The notes under the pieces: generated by a model
What the model saw: the letters and a program-made list of their open reading frames with translations, nothing else
Databases searched by the model: none
What the model was told of the DNA's origin: nothing
From: Desulfoluna butyratoxydans
GTDB lineage: Bacteria; Desulfobacterota; Desulfobacteria; Desulfobacterales; Desulfolunaceae
Length of the DNA stretch: 64,000 bases
Assembly (NCBI RefSeq): GCF_900699765.1
Contig: NZ_CAADHO010000003.1
Coordinates: 558,001-622,000 of the forward strand
Direction: 5' to 3'
Shown here: in pieces, positions 51,856 through 59,616 of the stretch
How the letters are laid out: every line of letters begins with the position of its first letter
How positions within the stretch are numbered: position 1 is the stretch's first letter
Translations under genes and position numbers: made by a program

Positions 51856-52404
51856 TTACTCCAGACGGCATTCCCAGTCGTAGGGAATGATGTCGTTGTC
51901 CGTGGGGCTTAAGCGGCGTTCATCCACGTTGTCCGGGTCGTAGTAGACCGAGGGCATGCCGATGACCAGGGAGATACCGCTGCCGATGTTTTTGGTGCCG
52001 TGGAAGATTCCCGGGGGGATAAAGACGGCCCGGGGGTTGCGCTCTCCCATGAAGATTTCGTTAAGCACCCCGTAGGTGGGGGAAGCTTCCCGGTAATCGT
52101 ACAGCACGAGCTTGATCATGCCGGTGACGCAGACCAGGTGGTCTTCCTGCACGGAGTGAAGGTGCCAGCCCTTGACCATGCCGGGGTGGGAATACGAGGC
52201 GATGGCCTGCTTGATCTCTCCGGCGTTCATGGACTCATCGTTAAAGCGCATGATCTCCATGAGGTAGCCCCTCTCATCGGAAAAGACATCCAGCGACTTG
52301 ATGACGACTCCCTCGATGAGGGACTCGCCGTAAAAACCAGGGAGGGTCTGGATCCTGGGGCGGTCCATCTCGTCGTATTCGTTCATGCTCAGAACCTGGG
52401 CCAT
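51856..52404 (-). CDS. dTDP-4-dehydrorhamnose 3,5-epimerase (RmlC/WbmH-like) family cupin
   Basis: A 182-residue cupin of the RmlC superfamily. VIKSLDVFSDERGYLMEIMR, SYSHPGMVKGWHLHSVQEDHLVCVTGMIKLVLYD and AVFIPPGIFHGTKNIG cover the sugar-nucleotide-binding and metal-free active-site strands; the family histidine is in GWHLH. It would epimerise a dTDP- or related 4-keto-sugar. No other rml gene is adjacent, so the substrate is unassigned. It starts behind AAGGAGAAC and is flanked by family A repeat copies on both sides. Confidence 0.88.
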   Translation of the reverse strand: MAQVLSMNEYDEMDRPRIQTLPGFYGESLIEGVVIKSLDVFSDERGYLMEIMRFNDESMNAGEIKQAIASYSHPGMVKGWHLHSVQEDHLVCVTGMIKLVLYDYREASPTYGVLNEIFMGERNPRAVFIPPGIFHGTKNIGSGISLVIGMPSVYYDPDNVDERRLSPTDNDIIPYDWECRLE

Positions 52405-52430
52405 GGTGTTCTCCTTTTTTTTGTCAAAGG

Positions 52431-52520
52431 TCAGTTATATGCAGTCAGCTCAAAAAAAGCTGCCTCCGGTGGCAAGGTGTGCCACCTTGAAAGCTGGTTG
52501 CGGATGCGTTTTTCCCCTCG
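52431..52520. repeat. Family A repeat fragment
   Basis: Contains GTCAGCTCAAAAAAAGCTGCCTCCGG, then GGCAAGGTGTGCCACCTTGAAAGC and CCCCTCGTTTTT, the first half of family A; the right half is missing. Confidence 0.65.
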
Positions 52521-52582
52521 TTTTTTATGGAAAATCACATTCGCCATTGGTTTCAGATTAAACAGAGTCTGTTTGATTGCCT

Positions 52583-53185
52583 CTACCCTGCTGTGCTGAC
52601 CGGGTCCACGCCCGAAGGGAACATGGCGGAAAAGGGCTCGAAACCCTTTGTCTCCCGGATGGTGCAGAAGTGCATGCCTTGTTTGCTGCCCGTCATCATC
52701 AGGGGAGCCGCGGCCATGGGGTCCAGGTGAAGGGTGTCGTCCAGAACCCCGTCGGCCACCTCCAGGCGCAGCACCTTGCCCATGACAAGGCTGTACCTCT
52801 CCTCCTTGAACTCCTTTTCCAGGCGGCACTCCATCCAGGCGTAGCATCCCTTGATGCCCGGTGCCTTGATGGTGTGGGAGGGCTTTTCCGAAAGGTTCGC
52901 CACGTCGAACTCATCGATTTCAGGGGCGCTCATCCGTGCCGTGGGGATCACCTTGCCTTCGAGGTCGGCCCCGGGCAGGTTGATGACGAACTCTCCGGTG
53001 TCCCGGATGTTTTTCAGGGTGTCGCGGTTTTCGGCCGAGGCAAAGCAGATGAGGTCCAGGGGCCTCAAGACCGGCATGATGCAGGAGTAGGGGGCGATGT
53101 TCCGCACCCCGTCTGCGCTTACGGTGGAGATGAAACTCACGGGAAGGGGCATGATGCCTTCCCGCATGAACGGTTTTAAGATCAT
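52583..53185 (-). CDS. Flavin reductase-family protein
   Basis: A 200-residue FMN-binding split-barrel protein. PLPVSFISTVSADGVRNIAPYS and LICFASAENRDTLKNIRDTGEFVINL are the flavin-binding strands of the DIM6/NTAB flavin reductase family, and the C-terminus ends in a variable tail. It begins 9 bases after the stop of the exported FmdE-like gene, behind AAGGAGGCCCC, so it belongs to the TonB/FmdE operon. Reduction of flavin or of a metal complex released in the cytosol are possible roles (inference). Confidence 0.88.
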   Translation of the reverse strand: MILKPFMREGIMPLPVSFISTVSADGVRNIAPYSCIMPVLRPLDLICFASAENRDTLKNIRDTGEFVINLPGADLEGKVIPTARMSAPEIDEFDVANLSEKPSHTIKAPGIKGCYAWMECRLEKEFKEERYSLVMGKVLRLEVADGVLDDTLHLDPMAAAPLMMTGSKQGMHFCTIRETKGFEPFSAMFPSGVDPVSTAG

Positions 53186-53194
53186 GGGGCCTCC

Positions 53195-54262
53195 TTACCA
53201 CTCGATGTCATTGCCGAGGATGACGGCCAGGGGGTTGGCCCCCAGGCGGGTGAGTCGGTCGAAATCCGCCTGGGAGGTGAGTTCCACGGTTTTGTGAACC
53301 GAGAGGAAATCTTCGGGGGCGTGGGGATTCTGGAAGACGTAGCGGTTGTAACAGGCGTGGAGCCAGAGGTCTTTGTGCCAGTCGAGTTCGTCCGGTGAGA
53401 GCCCGAGGCTTTCCACAAAATCGTTGGTCTGCCAGCGGTAGCTCAGGACCGTGGCATCGCCTTTTTGGGTGGCTTTGTTGAAGCGGATGATGACGCCGCC
53501 GATGTTTTCCCAGGTGGCCTCTTCGGTCTGCCAGGGGCGCCTGCTCGGGTAGGCCATGGAGAGGTAGCGTCTCTTGCCCGGGGTAAGGTTGAGGGCATGG
53601 GTGATGTAGTCGTCCTGGCACCAGGCCGGAATGCCCATGTAGGTGTAGGACTCGCCGTCCCGCAAGGGGCGCTGGTCCAGGATGAACCCTGCGGTGAAGT
53701 AGCCGGAGGCCACGCCGCAGCAGAAGTGATCGTGGAAGAGGGCGGCCTGGACCAGGGACTCGGGGATGCCGTCGTAGCAGGCGTTGGCCAGGGTGGCCAC
53801 GGCAAAGGCCCGGGAGCCCAGGATCCTGGTGAAGGGCTCAAAGGAGGTCCCCACACCCACCCACAGGTTAAACACCTCCGAGGCTTCCAGCTGGTTCCCG
53901 GTGGCGGTGATGGAGACCGCCGCGAGCTCCCTGGGCCCTTTCTGGTGTACAAAGACCATGAACAGCGGGGCGTCGCGCCGGGCGTGGACGCTCAAGAGGT
54001 TTCCCTTGCCCCGGCCCATGGCACTCAGGCGAGTTACCGTGTCCAGGATTTCTCCCGTGGGCTGGCCCTGGTGCTCCACATATCCCGCGTTGGTCACCAG
54101 GGCCAGTCCCTCGTCTGCGGGGCTGGCCGACAAGCTGGTCATGGCCAGCATCAGGGCTCGCTGGCCCAGGGCGGGCTGGTGCCCCCCCATGGCATGGGCC
54201 GACAGGGCGCTCAGGCTCCATGCAACACACCAGACAAGCATTGCGATACACCATTTTTTCAT
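53195..54262 (-). CDS. Exported FmdE-family protein
   Basis: A 355-residue protein with a signal peptide of about 24 residues (ends LSAHA). The N-terminal domain has no recognised fold. The second part holds HDHFCCGVASGYFTAGFI (residues ~178-195), matching the HxHxCxG metal-site motif of FmdE/FwdE proteins, where the cytosolic homologue at 56678 has HGHLCPGLALG. Gas- or metal-related ligands have been proposed for FmdE; a periplasmic ligand-capturing role behind the TonB receptor is my inference. It precedes the flavin reductase gene by 9 bases and is separated from the receptor gene by a family A repeat. Confidence 0.78.
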   Translation of the reverse strand: MKKWCIAMLVWCVAWSLSALSAHAMGGHQPALGQRALMLAMTSLSASPADEGLALVTNAGYVEHQGQPTGEILDTVTRLSAMGRGKGNLLSVHARRDAPLFMVFVHQKGPRELAAVSITATGNQLEASEVFNLWVGVGTSFEPFTRILGSRAFAVATLANACYDGIPESLVQAALFHDHFCCGVASGYFTAGFILDQRPLRDGESYTYMGIPAWCQDDYITHALNLTPGKRRYLSMAYPSRRPWQTEEATWENIGGVIIRFNKATQKGDATVLSYRWQTNDFVESLGLSPDELDWHKDLWLHACYNRYVFQNPHAPEDFLSVHKTVELTSQADFDRLTRLGANPLAVILGNDIEW

Positions 54263-54299
54263 GTTTTCTCTCCTTTGGGCATGCGTTGATTACAAATAA

Positions 54300-54472
54300 C
54301 GATTCACTCCAATATGGTCTCCGGCGGGTCGCTTTTTTGAAAAAAAGCTCCGCAAAAAACTTTCCGAAAAATTAGAACAGTCAAAATCGCTGGAATTCAT
54401 GCCAAAGCTCTCAAAACCTGTTTGTCAAACTTTTCAAAAGTTTGGCCCCCGGCAGGGCTGCCGGAGGCAGGT
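54300..54472. repeat. Family A repeat, short variant
   Basis: GATTCACTCC, GTCTCCGGCGGG, GCTCCGCAAAAAACTTTCCG, CCTGTTTGTCAAACTTTTC and GGGCTGCCGGAGGC in the same order as the copy at 47138. It sits inside the TonB/FmdE operon between the receptor and exported FmdE genes. Confidence 0.75.
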
Positions 54473-54490
54473 TTTTTCCGGCGGATAGCT

Positions 54491-56620
54491 TTAAAACACC
54501 GCGCTCAGCCCCACGGTGTAGGTGGCGTCGGGCATGGGGTAGCCGGCCTCTTCTTCGTACTCTTCGTCAAAGAGGTTGTCTGCCGAGGCCAGGAGGCGCA
54601 GGGTGGTTATTTTGTTCTGGAAGAGCCTGAGGGAGGCATTGAGCCCCACCACGGTGTAGGCGTCCAGGGTTTCCAGGGTGGCTCCTTTGAGGTGATCCCG
54701 CTCGCCCACGTGCCGGACGGAGATCCCTGCGGTGAAGCGGTCGTCAAGTCGGTAGTCGAGACCTGCGTTGGCCATGATTTCCGGAAAATCCGGGATCTGG
54801 CCTTCCAGGCTGTTTTCCCTGTCCCAGGGGTCCCCTTGTGTGTCGCCCTCCTGCCAGGTGAGGTTGCCCCAGGCAAAGAGGTTGAAGGGCAGGGGGGCGG
54901 ACAGGGCGAGCTCTGCGCCCTGGATGGTGACCTCTTCGATGTTGTAGATGACAGTGCCCGTGCCCGGGACCATGGTGGAGGCGATGTAGTCGTCGATGTC
55001 GTAGTGGTAGCCCCGGATCTCGGCAGTGAAGGCGTGGGCGATCTCCTGGGTGAAGCCCAGCTCCGCCTGCCTGGCCTCTTCCACGGCAAGCTCGGTGTTG
55101 AAAAAACCGGTGCTGCGGTTGAGGTACCACCAGAAATATTCCGGCGAGGTGGGGTAGCGATGGGCGATGCCCAGGCGGCAGGAGAGCTCGCCGCCCTTCC
55201 AGGGCCGGAAGGAGAGGGCGGCCCGGGGGGACAGGTTGGACTCCGAGAGGTCCGTCGGGGTGGCTGCGGCGGGAAACCCGAAGGCTTCCGGGGCGATGGC
55301 ATCGGCCTTGAACCACTCCTGGCGCAGGCCCGCCTCAAGGGTCCAGCGTGGTGAGACGCGCCAGGTGTCCTGGAGGTAGAGGGCGTGGGTGTCGATGACC
55401 TCTTCCTGACCCTTGAAACCCTCTTTGATGAAGGCGAAATAGGGGGAGTGGATGGAGCCGTTGAAATAGCTGGTGTCGATCTCGGTGACCGTTTGGTCTC
55501 CCCAGCCCATGCTCCGGGTTTCGCCCCCGGTTTCAATGGTGTGGTTGCCGAAGGTGAGCTCTCCTTCGGCCTGGAGGGACCAGTTGCCCGGTTCGGCTTC
55601 GGTCTCCCGTTTGTAGATTACTTTGGAGGGGTCGGCGGCATCCACGTAGGTCTCTTCCCGGTCCTGGCTCCAGGTGAGGTAGTCCAGGCGAAGGTGGCCG
55701 CGCTGGATCTCTTTTTCCACCCAGGCGGTGACGCGGGTGTTTTCATCCTCGGCAAAGCTGCCGTCTCCCCAGGTCTGGGCGCCGTTGATGAGCCTGCTGG
55801 AGATAGAGGGACCGCCCAGCTCCCGCTCGTCTGCGTCGGGCTCTCCCCCGTCGTAGGTGGGACTGTTCGGTCGGTTGTAAACGGGCATCCCGGTTTCGTA
55901 TTTACTCCAGCAGACCCCGGCCCCCGCGCTGAGGCCCATGGGCAGGTTGACCGAGAGGTCCAGCTCCCCGTGGTTGCGGTCCACGGTGTTGTTTCTCAGG
56001 AATCCGTCGGTTTCGTAGTGGCCCCCCGAGACGAACCAGCTTCCGTAGCTGTTGCGCCCCATGTGGGTGAGGACCTCTTCATGGGTGGCATGGCTGCCGT
56101 AGAGCCCGCGGATTTCGGTCTCCAGGCCCTCCTCCGGGGATCGGGTGGATATATCCACCACGCCCCCCAGGGTGTTGCCATACTTGGCGGGCACGGCGCC
56201 TTTGTATATCTGGACGCTCTCCACGCTGTTGGGGTTGAGGGTGCTCCAGTCCACCGGGCCGTTGCCGTAGGAGCCGTCGCGATGGATGGGGACGCCGTTT
56301 TTCAGGATGCGAAGCCGGGTCTCGTCAAAGCCGCGCATGCGGAGTTTGCCGCTTTCGTTGCCCGAAACGGCTGTACGCCGTAGCTGGAGCCCGGGGATCC
56401 GGATGAGGTCCTCCAGGATGGTATCGGATACGCTGGGTTGCTCCATCTCTTCCCTGGTGACGACCTCCGGCTTGGCTGTGGCGGGGCGGGGGGCCTGGAC
56501 CGTTACGTCGTCCAGGGCCAGGGGGGCGGAGTCGTTCAGGCCGTCGGCCCATGCCATGCACGGGACCACCAAAAGGGCCAGGCACAAGCTTGTCAAACCA
56601 ATCTGTGTTACGTGTTTCAA
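54491..56620 (-). CDS. TonB-dependent outer-membrane receptor
   Basis: A 709-residue receptor. The signal peptide (~25 residues, ends CMAWA) is followed by a TonB-box-like LALDDVTVQA and a plug domain with PSVSDTILEDLIRIPGLQLRR, MRGFDETRLRILKNGVPI and YKGAVPAKYGNTLGGVVDI. A barrel ends in YTVGLSAVF with terminal Phe. It imports a ligand across the outer membrane using TonB-ExbBD, encoded upstream on the same strand. The start is TTG at 56620, required to include the signal peptide; GAGG lies upstream at a rather long distance. The FmdE neighbours suggest a metal-linked ligand, not tested. Confidence 0.93.
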   Translation of the reverse strand: MKHVTQIGLTSLCLALLVVPCMAWADGLNDSAPLALDDVTVQAPRPATAKPEVVTREEMEQPSVSDTILEDLIRIPGLQLRRTAVSGNESGKLRMRGFDETRLRILKNGVPIHRDGSYGNGPVDWSTLNPNSVESVQIYKGAVPAKYGNTLGGVVDISTRSPEEGLETEIRGLYGSHATHEEVLTHMGRNSYGSWFVSGGHYETDGFLRNNTVDRNHGELDLSVNLPMGLSAGAGVCWSKYETGMPVYNRPNSPTYDGGEPDADERELGGPSISSRLINGAQTWGDGSFAEDENTRVTAWVEKEIQRGHLRLDYLTWSQDREETYVDAADPSKVIYKRETEAEPGNWSLQAEGELTFGNHTIETGGETRSMGWGDQTVTEIDTSYFNGSIHSPYFAFIKEGFKGQEEVIDTHALYLQDTWRVSPRWTLEAGLRQEWFKADAIAPEAFGFPAAATPTDLSESNLSPRAALSFRPWKGGELSCRLGIAHRYPTSPEYFWWYLNRSTGFFNTELAVEEARQAELGFTQEIAHAFTAEIRGYHYDIDDYIASTMVPGTGTVIYNIEEVTIQGAELALSAPLPFNLFAWGNLTWQEGDTQGDPWDRENSLEGQIPDFPEIMANAGLDYRLDDRFTAGISVRHVGERDHLKGATLETLDAYTVVGLNASLRLFQNKITTLRLLASADNLFDEEYEEEAGYPMPDATYTVGLSAVF

Positions 56621-56677
56621 GGGATTACAAAGCCTCCGTGTTGGGTGAGTGAAAAGGGTTGCCGCATTGCCCGGAGG

Positions 56678-57274
56678 TCAGGCGCTACGGCAGGTGAGGC
56701 AGAGGGCGCTGCCGTCGACCTCTTTGAGCTTGGAGGCCATGACCGGTTCGCCGCACCGGTCGCAGAGGGCAGACGGTTCGATGACGGCCTTGGGAGGAAT
56801 GGCCGGTGCAACCGTGGTCATGGAAAAGAGGTCGCTCCAGGGCATGTGGAGAATCTCCTCGGCGCGCTGGTTGTGGAGTCGCCAGAACTCCTTGTGCTGG
56901 GCCTCCGTGGGGCTTCCCTGGCCCATCACCTTGTCCATGAGGGCCCGGTGCGCGTCGGAGAGCCTGATAGCTCCGGGCTTGAGGCAGAGCCGCACCGAGG
57001 CCTCCCTGTCCCTGCTGATGAAGGTCATGGCCACCTTGCCCACGTCCTTATGCATAAAATTGCCTTTGCCGAAGGTGCTGCCCGAGATCACCTGCACGGC
57101 GTCGGCGCAGCAGGCGTCGGTCTCTATGCAGGAGACCACCTCTTCGTCATGGGACCGGTCCACGCCCAGCTCTTCGAGTCCCGCCCGGGCCGCCACAATA
57201 CCCAGGGCCAGGCCCGGGCAGAGGTGGCCGTGAAAATCCACGCATCGTCTGACATCATCTTCCAGGGTGTTCAT
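56678..57274 (-). CDS. Cytosolic FmdE-family protein with C-terminal zinc ribbon
   Basis: A 198-residue protein. The FmdE domain begins HGHLCPGLALGIVAARAGLEEL (residues ~14-35) and continues CIETDACCADAVQVISGSTFGKGN, both hallmarks of FmdE/FwdE. A C-terminal zinc-ribbon has two CxxC pairs (CDRC and CLTC, ~170-195). FmdE proteins accompany molybdenum or tungsten formylmethanofuran dehydrogenase in archaea but are common in bacteria lacking it. Here it sits 57 bases upstream of the TonB receptor gene and downstream of a structured, terminator-containing leader. A metal- or cofactor-handling role is inferred. Confidence 0.9.
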   Translation of the reverse strand: MNTLEDDVRRCVDFHGHLCPGLALGIVAARAGLEELGVDRSHDEEVVSCIETDACCADAVQVISGSTFGKGNFMHKDVGKVAMTFISRDREASVRLCLKPGAIRLSDAHRALMDKVMGQGSPTEAQHKEFWRLHNQRAEEILHMPWSDLFSMTTVAPAIPPKAVIEPSALCDRCGEPVMASKLKEVDGSALCLTCRSA

Positions 57275-57330
57275 GGTGTGTCCTCTCTTCCGTTGATCGT
57301 TGCCGTTTGTAAGGCCTCGGCATGCCCGAG

Positions 57331-57356
57331 AAAAAAAACGGGCCCCAGGCCCCGTT
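57331..57356 (-). terminator. Intrinsic terminator/attenuator before the FmdE gene
   Basis: On the minus strand AACGGG (57342-57337 complement pairing region 57351-57356) closes a G/C-rich loop and is followed by eight T. It lies 57 bases upstream of the FmdE start, so it would end transcripts coming from tonB unless antitermination occurs. Confidence 0.75.
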
Positions 57357-57530
57357 ATCGTTGGTGCGGGCGCAGTTCTCCCGCATCGCTTGGTGCGATA
57401 AGTTGGGTCATCATGGATTGACGAAGGGAGGAAACGGATGGTAGGAATAATCCGGGCCCTCCCCTCGGGGAGAGTGTCTGATTCTTAGAAGGAGGCAGTC
57501 CTTATCTCTTGCCGGAGCCGGACTGTCTCC
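57337..57530 (-). promoter_or_regulatory. Structured RNA region between tonB and the FmdE gene, unassigned
   Basis: About 190 bases with a chain of stems: GGAGACAGTCC/GGACTGCCTCC, GGAGG/CCTCC enclosing CGGAT/ATCCG, ATCGC/GCGAT, TGCGGG/CCCGCA and the terminator stem. The minus strand ends in T8 toward FmdE, while the plus strand ends in T8 at 57531-57538, so either strand could be the functional RNA. It resembles a riboswitch-type leader but matches no class that I can recall. Confidence 0.5.
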
Positions 57531-57536
57531 TTTTTT

Positions 57537-58256
57537 TTATGTCAGTTCAAAACACAGGGTCACCTCCAGGCTGATGGGTTCTTTTTGCATGGCGCCGGGG
57601 ATCACCGGGAACGGCGCGGCGGAGAGCACCGCCTTTTTGGCCGCCGTGTTCAGCATGGCAAACCGGCTGCCTCGGATGATGGTGATCTTCTGGACATCCC
57701 CTGTGGGGGAGAGGACAAACCGCAGCCGCACAGCCCCCTCCATGCTCTGCCTTCTGGCCCGTTGCGGGTAGGTTTTTCGAGACTCGATGCGATGGCGCAC
57801 CTGCGCGGCATAGAGATTGAGGAGCTCCGCACGGGAGGGCCCGGACATATCCACCGCAGGGCTTGATGGTGGTGCGTCGGCAGATTCTGCATTCGCTTCG
57901 GCGGCAGGGGTCGTGGGCGATGCCTCGGCCACACAGGTGTGCTGGGGAGGCTCTGGAACCGGTGTGTTTTGGGCCACCTGGGGCGCTTGTTCCGGCGGGC
58001 GCATCACGGGTGTTTCAGGGGATGCTTTGACCATGCGGCGTCTTTTGACGGGGCGCTCTTCAGGGGGCGAAACGGTGTGGGGTTTTGGGACCTTGGGCCC
58101 GGATTTTGTCTCTTTCTGAAGGGAGAGAAGCTCGAACTCCCCGGTTACGTGGAGTTTCTCCGCCTCAAGGCTTTCCGGCCCCCGGATGCACAGGATGGCT
58201 GCGTGGAGAAGAAGGGAGAGGGCCAGTGTGCATGTGGTCTGGGTGTGTTTTTTCAT
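57537..58256 (-). CDS. tonB: TonB energy-transducing protein
   Basis: A 239-residue TonB. One N-terminal membrane anchor (~8-25) is followed by a Pro/Lys/Glu-rich periplasmic spacer and a C-terminal TonB domain (~150-239) with QVRHRIESRKTYPQRARRQSMEGAVRLRFVLSPTGDVQ, the YP...G.V.V.F pattern. It transmits proton-motive energy from ExbBD to the receptor at 54491. Its ATG overlaps the exbD stop by 4 bases. The stop codon abuts the T8 tract of the following structured region. Confidence 0.93.
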   Translation of the reverse strand: MKKHTQTTCTLALSLLLHAAILCIRGPESLEAEKLHVTGEFELLSLQKETKSGPKVPKPHTVSPPEERPVKRRRMVKASPETPVMRPPEQAPQVAQNTPVPEPPQHTCVAEASPTTPAAEANAESADAPPSSPAVDMSGPSRAELLNLYAAQVRHRIESRKTYPQRARRQSMEGAVRLRFVLSPTGDVQKITIIRGSRFAMLNTAAKKAVLSAAPFPVIPGAMQKEPISLEVTLCFELT

Positions 58257-58663
58257 GGCTCGGTCTCCGTGGCCAGGCAGAAGCTCGCGGCCCCCACGGC
58301 CTTGGCCAGGTCCATGACCCGGACCACGCTGTTGACTTTGGCGCCCCGGTCGGCGCGGATGACCAGGCGCGTTTCAGGGGTCAGGTCCGGGGTGGCCATC
58401 AGGACTTTCTTCAGCTCGGAGAGGGTGATCTGGCTTCCTTCCCAGAGGTAGGCCCCGTCTTTGGTGACGGCCACCACCAGGTCCCGCGGCAGGGTCTGTA
58501 CAGCCTCTTTGGCTTCGGGCAGTTTGATGCCGATGCCTTCGTCCGTCATGAACCCCATGGTGAGGAGAAAGTAGATGAGGAGCATGAAGACCATGTCGAT
58601 GAGGGCCGTTAAGGGCGGCTGTACCGACCCGGTTTCTGCTCCGGTGTCCGCAAGGTCGATCAT
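58253..58663 (-). CDS. exbD: ExbD/TolR-type biopolymer transport protein
   Basis: A 136-residue protein with one N-terminal membrane helix containing the proton-conducting Asp (LIDMVFMLLIYFLL, residues ~21-34). The periplasmic domain has TRLVIRADRGAKVNSVVRVMDLAKAVG. It forms the motor complex with ExbB. The gene overlaps exbB and tonB by 4 bases each (ATGA), so all three are translationally coupled. Confidence 0.93.
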   Translation of the reverse strand: MIDLADTGAETGSVQPPLTALIDMVFMLLIYFLLTMGFMTDEGIGIKLPEAKEAVQTLPRDLVVAVTKDGAYLWEGSQITLSELKKVLMATPDLTPETRLVIRADRGAKVNSVVRVMDLAKAVGAASFCLATETEP

Positions 58664-59274
58664 GGGGCGCCCGTCCCTTTCAACTCTTTTAAAAAACGGA
58701 CCATGCCGCGTTTGAGATAGGCCTCCTGACTCTCTTTGCGGGTCACAAGGTAGCTGTGGGCCACCATGACGGGCAGGGCCACGGCCAGGCCCAGGGCCGT
58801 GGTGAGCATGGCCTCCCAGATGCCTCCGGCCAGGGCTGCGGCATCCACCTTGCCCCCGGTCTGCTGGATGACCATAAACGCCTTGATCATTCCGGTGATG
58901 GTGCCCAAAAGGCCCAGCAGGGGGGCGATGTTGCCGATGGTGGCCAGGAGCTGCAGCCGGGATGCCAGCAGGCGGCTCTCCAGGGCGTAGGCCTCGCGGA
59001 TGGCGGCCTGCTGCGTCGGTTCATCGCAGTTTTGTACGGAGAGTACTTCGGTGAGCAGGCGCCCCAGGGCGCTCCGGGTGTGACCAGAACGGTCGGTGTC
59101 CCGTGGCACCTGCTGTTCGTGGGCCGTCTTGCACAGGGCTTCCACCAACCCGTTATCGTGTGTGCGGAGCCGGGCAAAAAAGAGCCAACGCTCCAGGAAT
59201 ACAGCCAGTGCCACCACCGAGCAGAGCCCGATGGGGATGACCAGAACACCGCCTTTCAAGAGAAACGACACCAT
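58660..59274 (-). CDS. exbB: ExbB/TolQ/MotA-type proton channel protein
   Basis: A 204-residue inner-membrane protein with three hydrophobic helices (~6-26, ~105-130 and ~150-175) and the conserved NIAPLLGLLGTITGMIKAF and AMLTTALGLAVALPVMVAHSYL. It conducts protons with ExbD to energise TonB. I place the start at ATG 59274 because AGGTGAGG stands just before it; a TTG/ATG further up would encode an extra polar stretch lying next to the attenuator hairpin. It is the first gene of the TonB/FmdE locus. Confidence 0.93.
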   Translation of the reverse strand: MVSFLLKGGVLVIPIGLCSVVALAVFLERWLFFARLRTHDNGLVEALCKTAHEQQVPRDTDRSGHTRSALGRLLTEVLSVQNCDEPTQQAAIREAYALESRLLASRLQLLATIGNIAPLLGLLGTITGMIKAFMVIQQTGGKVDAAALAGGIWEAMLTTALGLAVALPVMVAHSYLVTRKESQEAYLKRGMVRFLKELKGTGAP

Positions 59275-59314
59275 AGGAACCTCACCTGCTTCCCGCGCCA
59301 TGCGGGCAAACAAT

Positions 59315-59366
59315 AAAAAAAGCCACGAAATCAGGGCGAACTAGAATTCGCCTGCCTTCGTGGCTT
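59315..59366 (-). terminator. Leader terminator (attenuator) upstream of exbB
   Basis: AAGCCACGAA/TTCGTGGCTT (10 bp, 59320-59329 with 59357-59366) enclosing GGCGAA/TTCGCC, followed on the minus strand by seven T. It lies 41 bases upstream of the exbB ATG in the direction of transcription, where it would block the operon unless antitermination occurs or a promoter lies beyond. Confidence 0.75.
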
Positions 59367-59464
59367 GGTTGGCTTGATGCGTAATATATTTGTACGGAAA
59401 CTAAAAACAGCTTAGGAACGGCGATAAAACATCTCATCTTCCTGATGAGTATTGAGTACAAAAC

Positions 59465-59493
59465 AATTGTTCATACTTTGATAACCCTGTCAA
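59465..59493 (-). promoter_or_regulatory. Possible exbB promoter upstream of the attenuator
   Basis: Minus-strand TTGACA (59493-59488), 17-base spacer, ACAATT (59470-59465). The -10 zone lies within the palindrome AACAATTGTT, a possible operator. If used, the transcript has a leader of nearly 200 bases containing the terminator. Confidence 0.35.
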
Positions 59494-59616
59494 CAGGAAA
59501 AAAGAGCCGTATTCCGGGCCACGGCCGCGATCTCTCCATGTCTGCCACCGAAAATCCGAAGGGGCGGATGGCGGAGGCAGCGGCCTCCGGAACGGAATCT
59601 GGAAGCCTTTTCTAAG

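Noticed and set aside
57331..57538. Molybdenum-cofactor riboswitch before fmdE
   Set aside because: The FmdE context made it attractive, but I could not match the conserved elements of that class; left as unassigned structure.
57331..57538. 6S, SRP or RNase P RNA on the plus strand
   Set aside because: None of the conserved core sequences of these RNAs could be seen.
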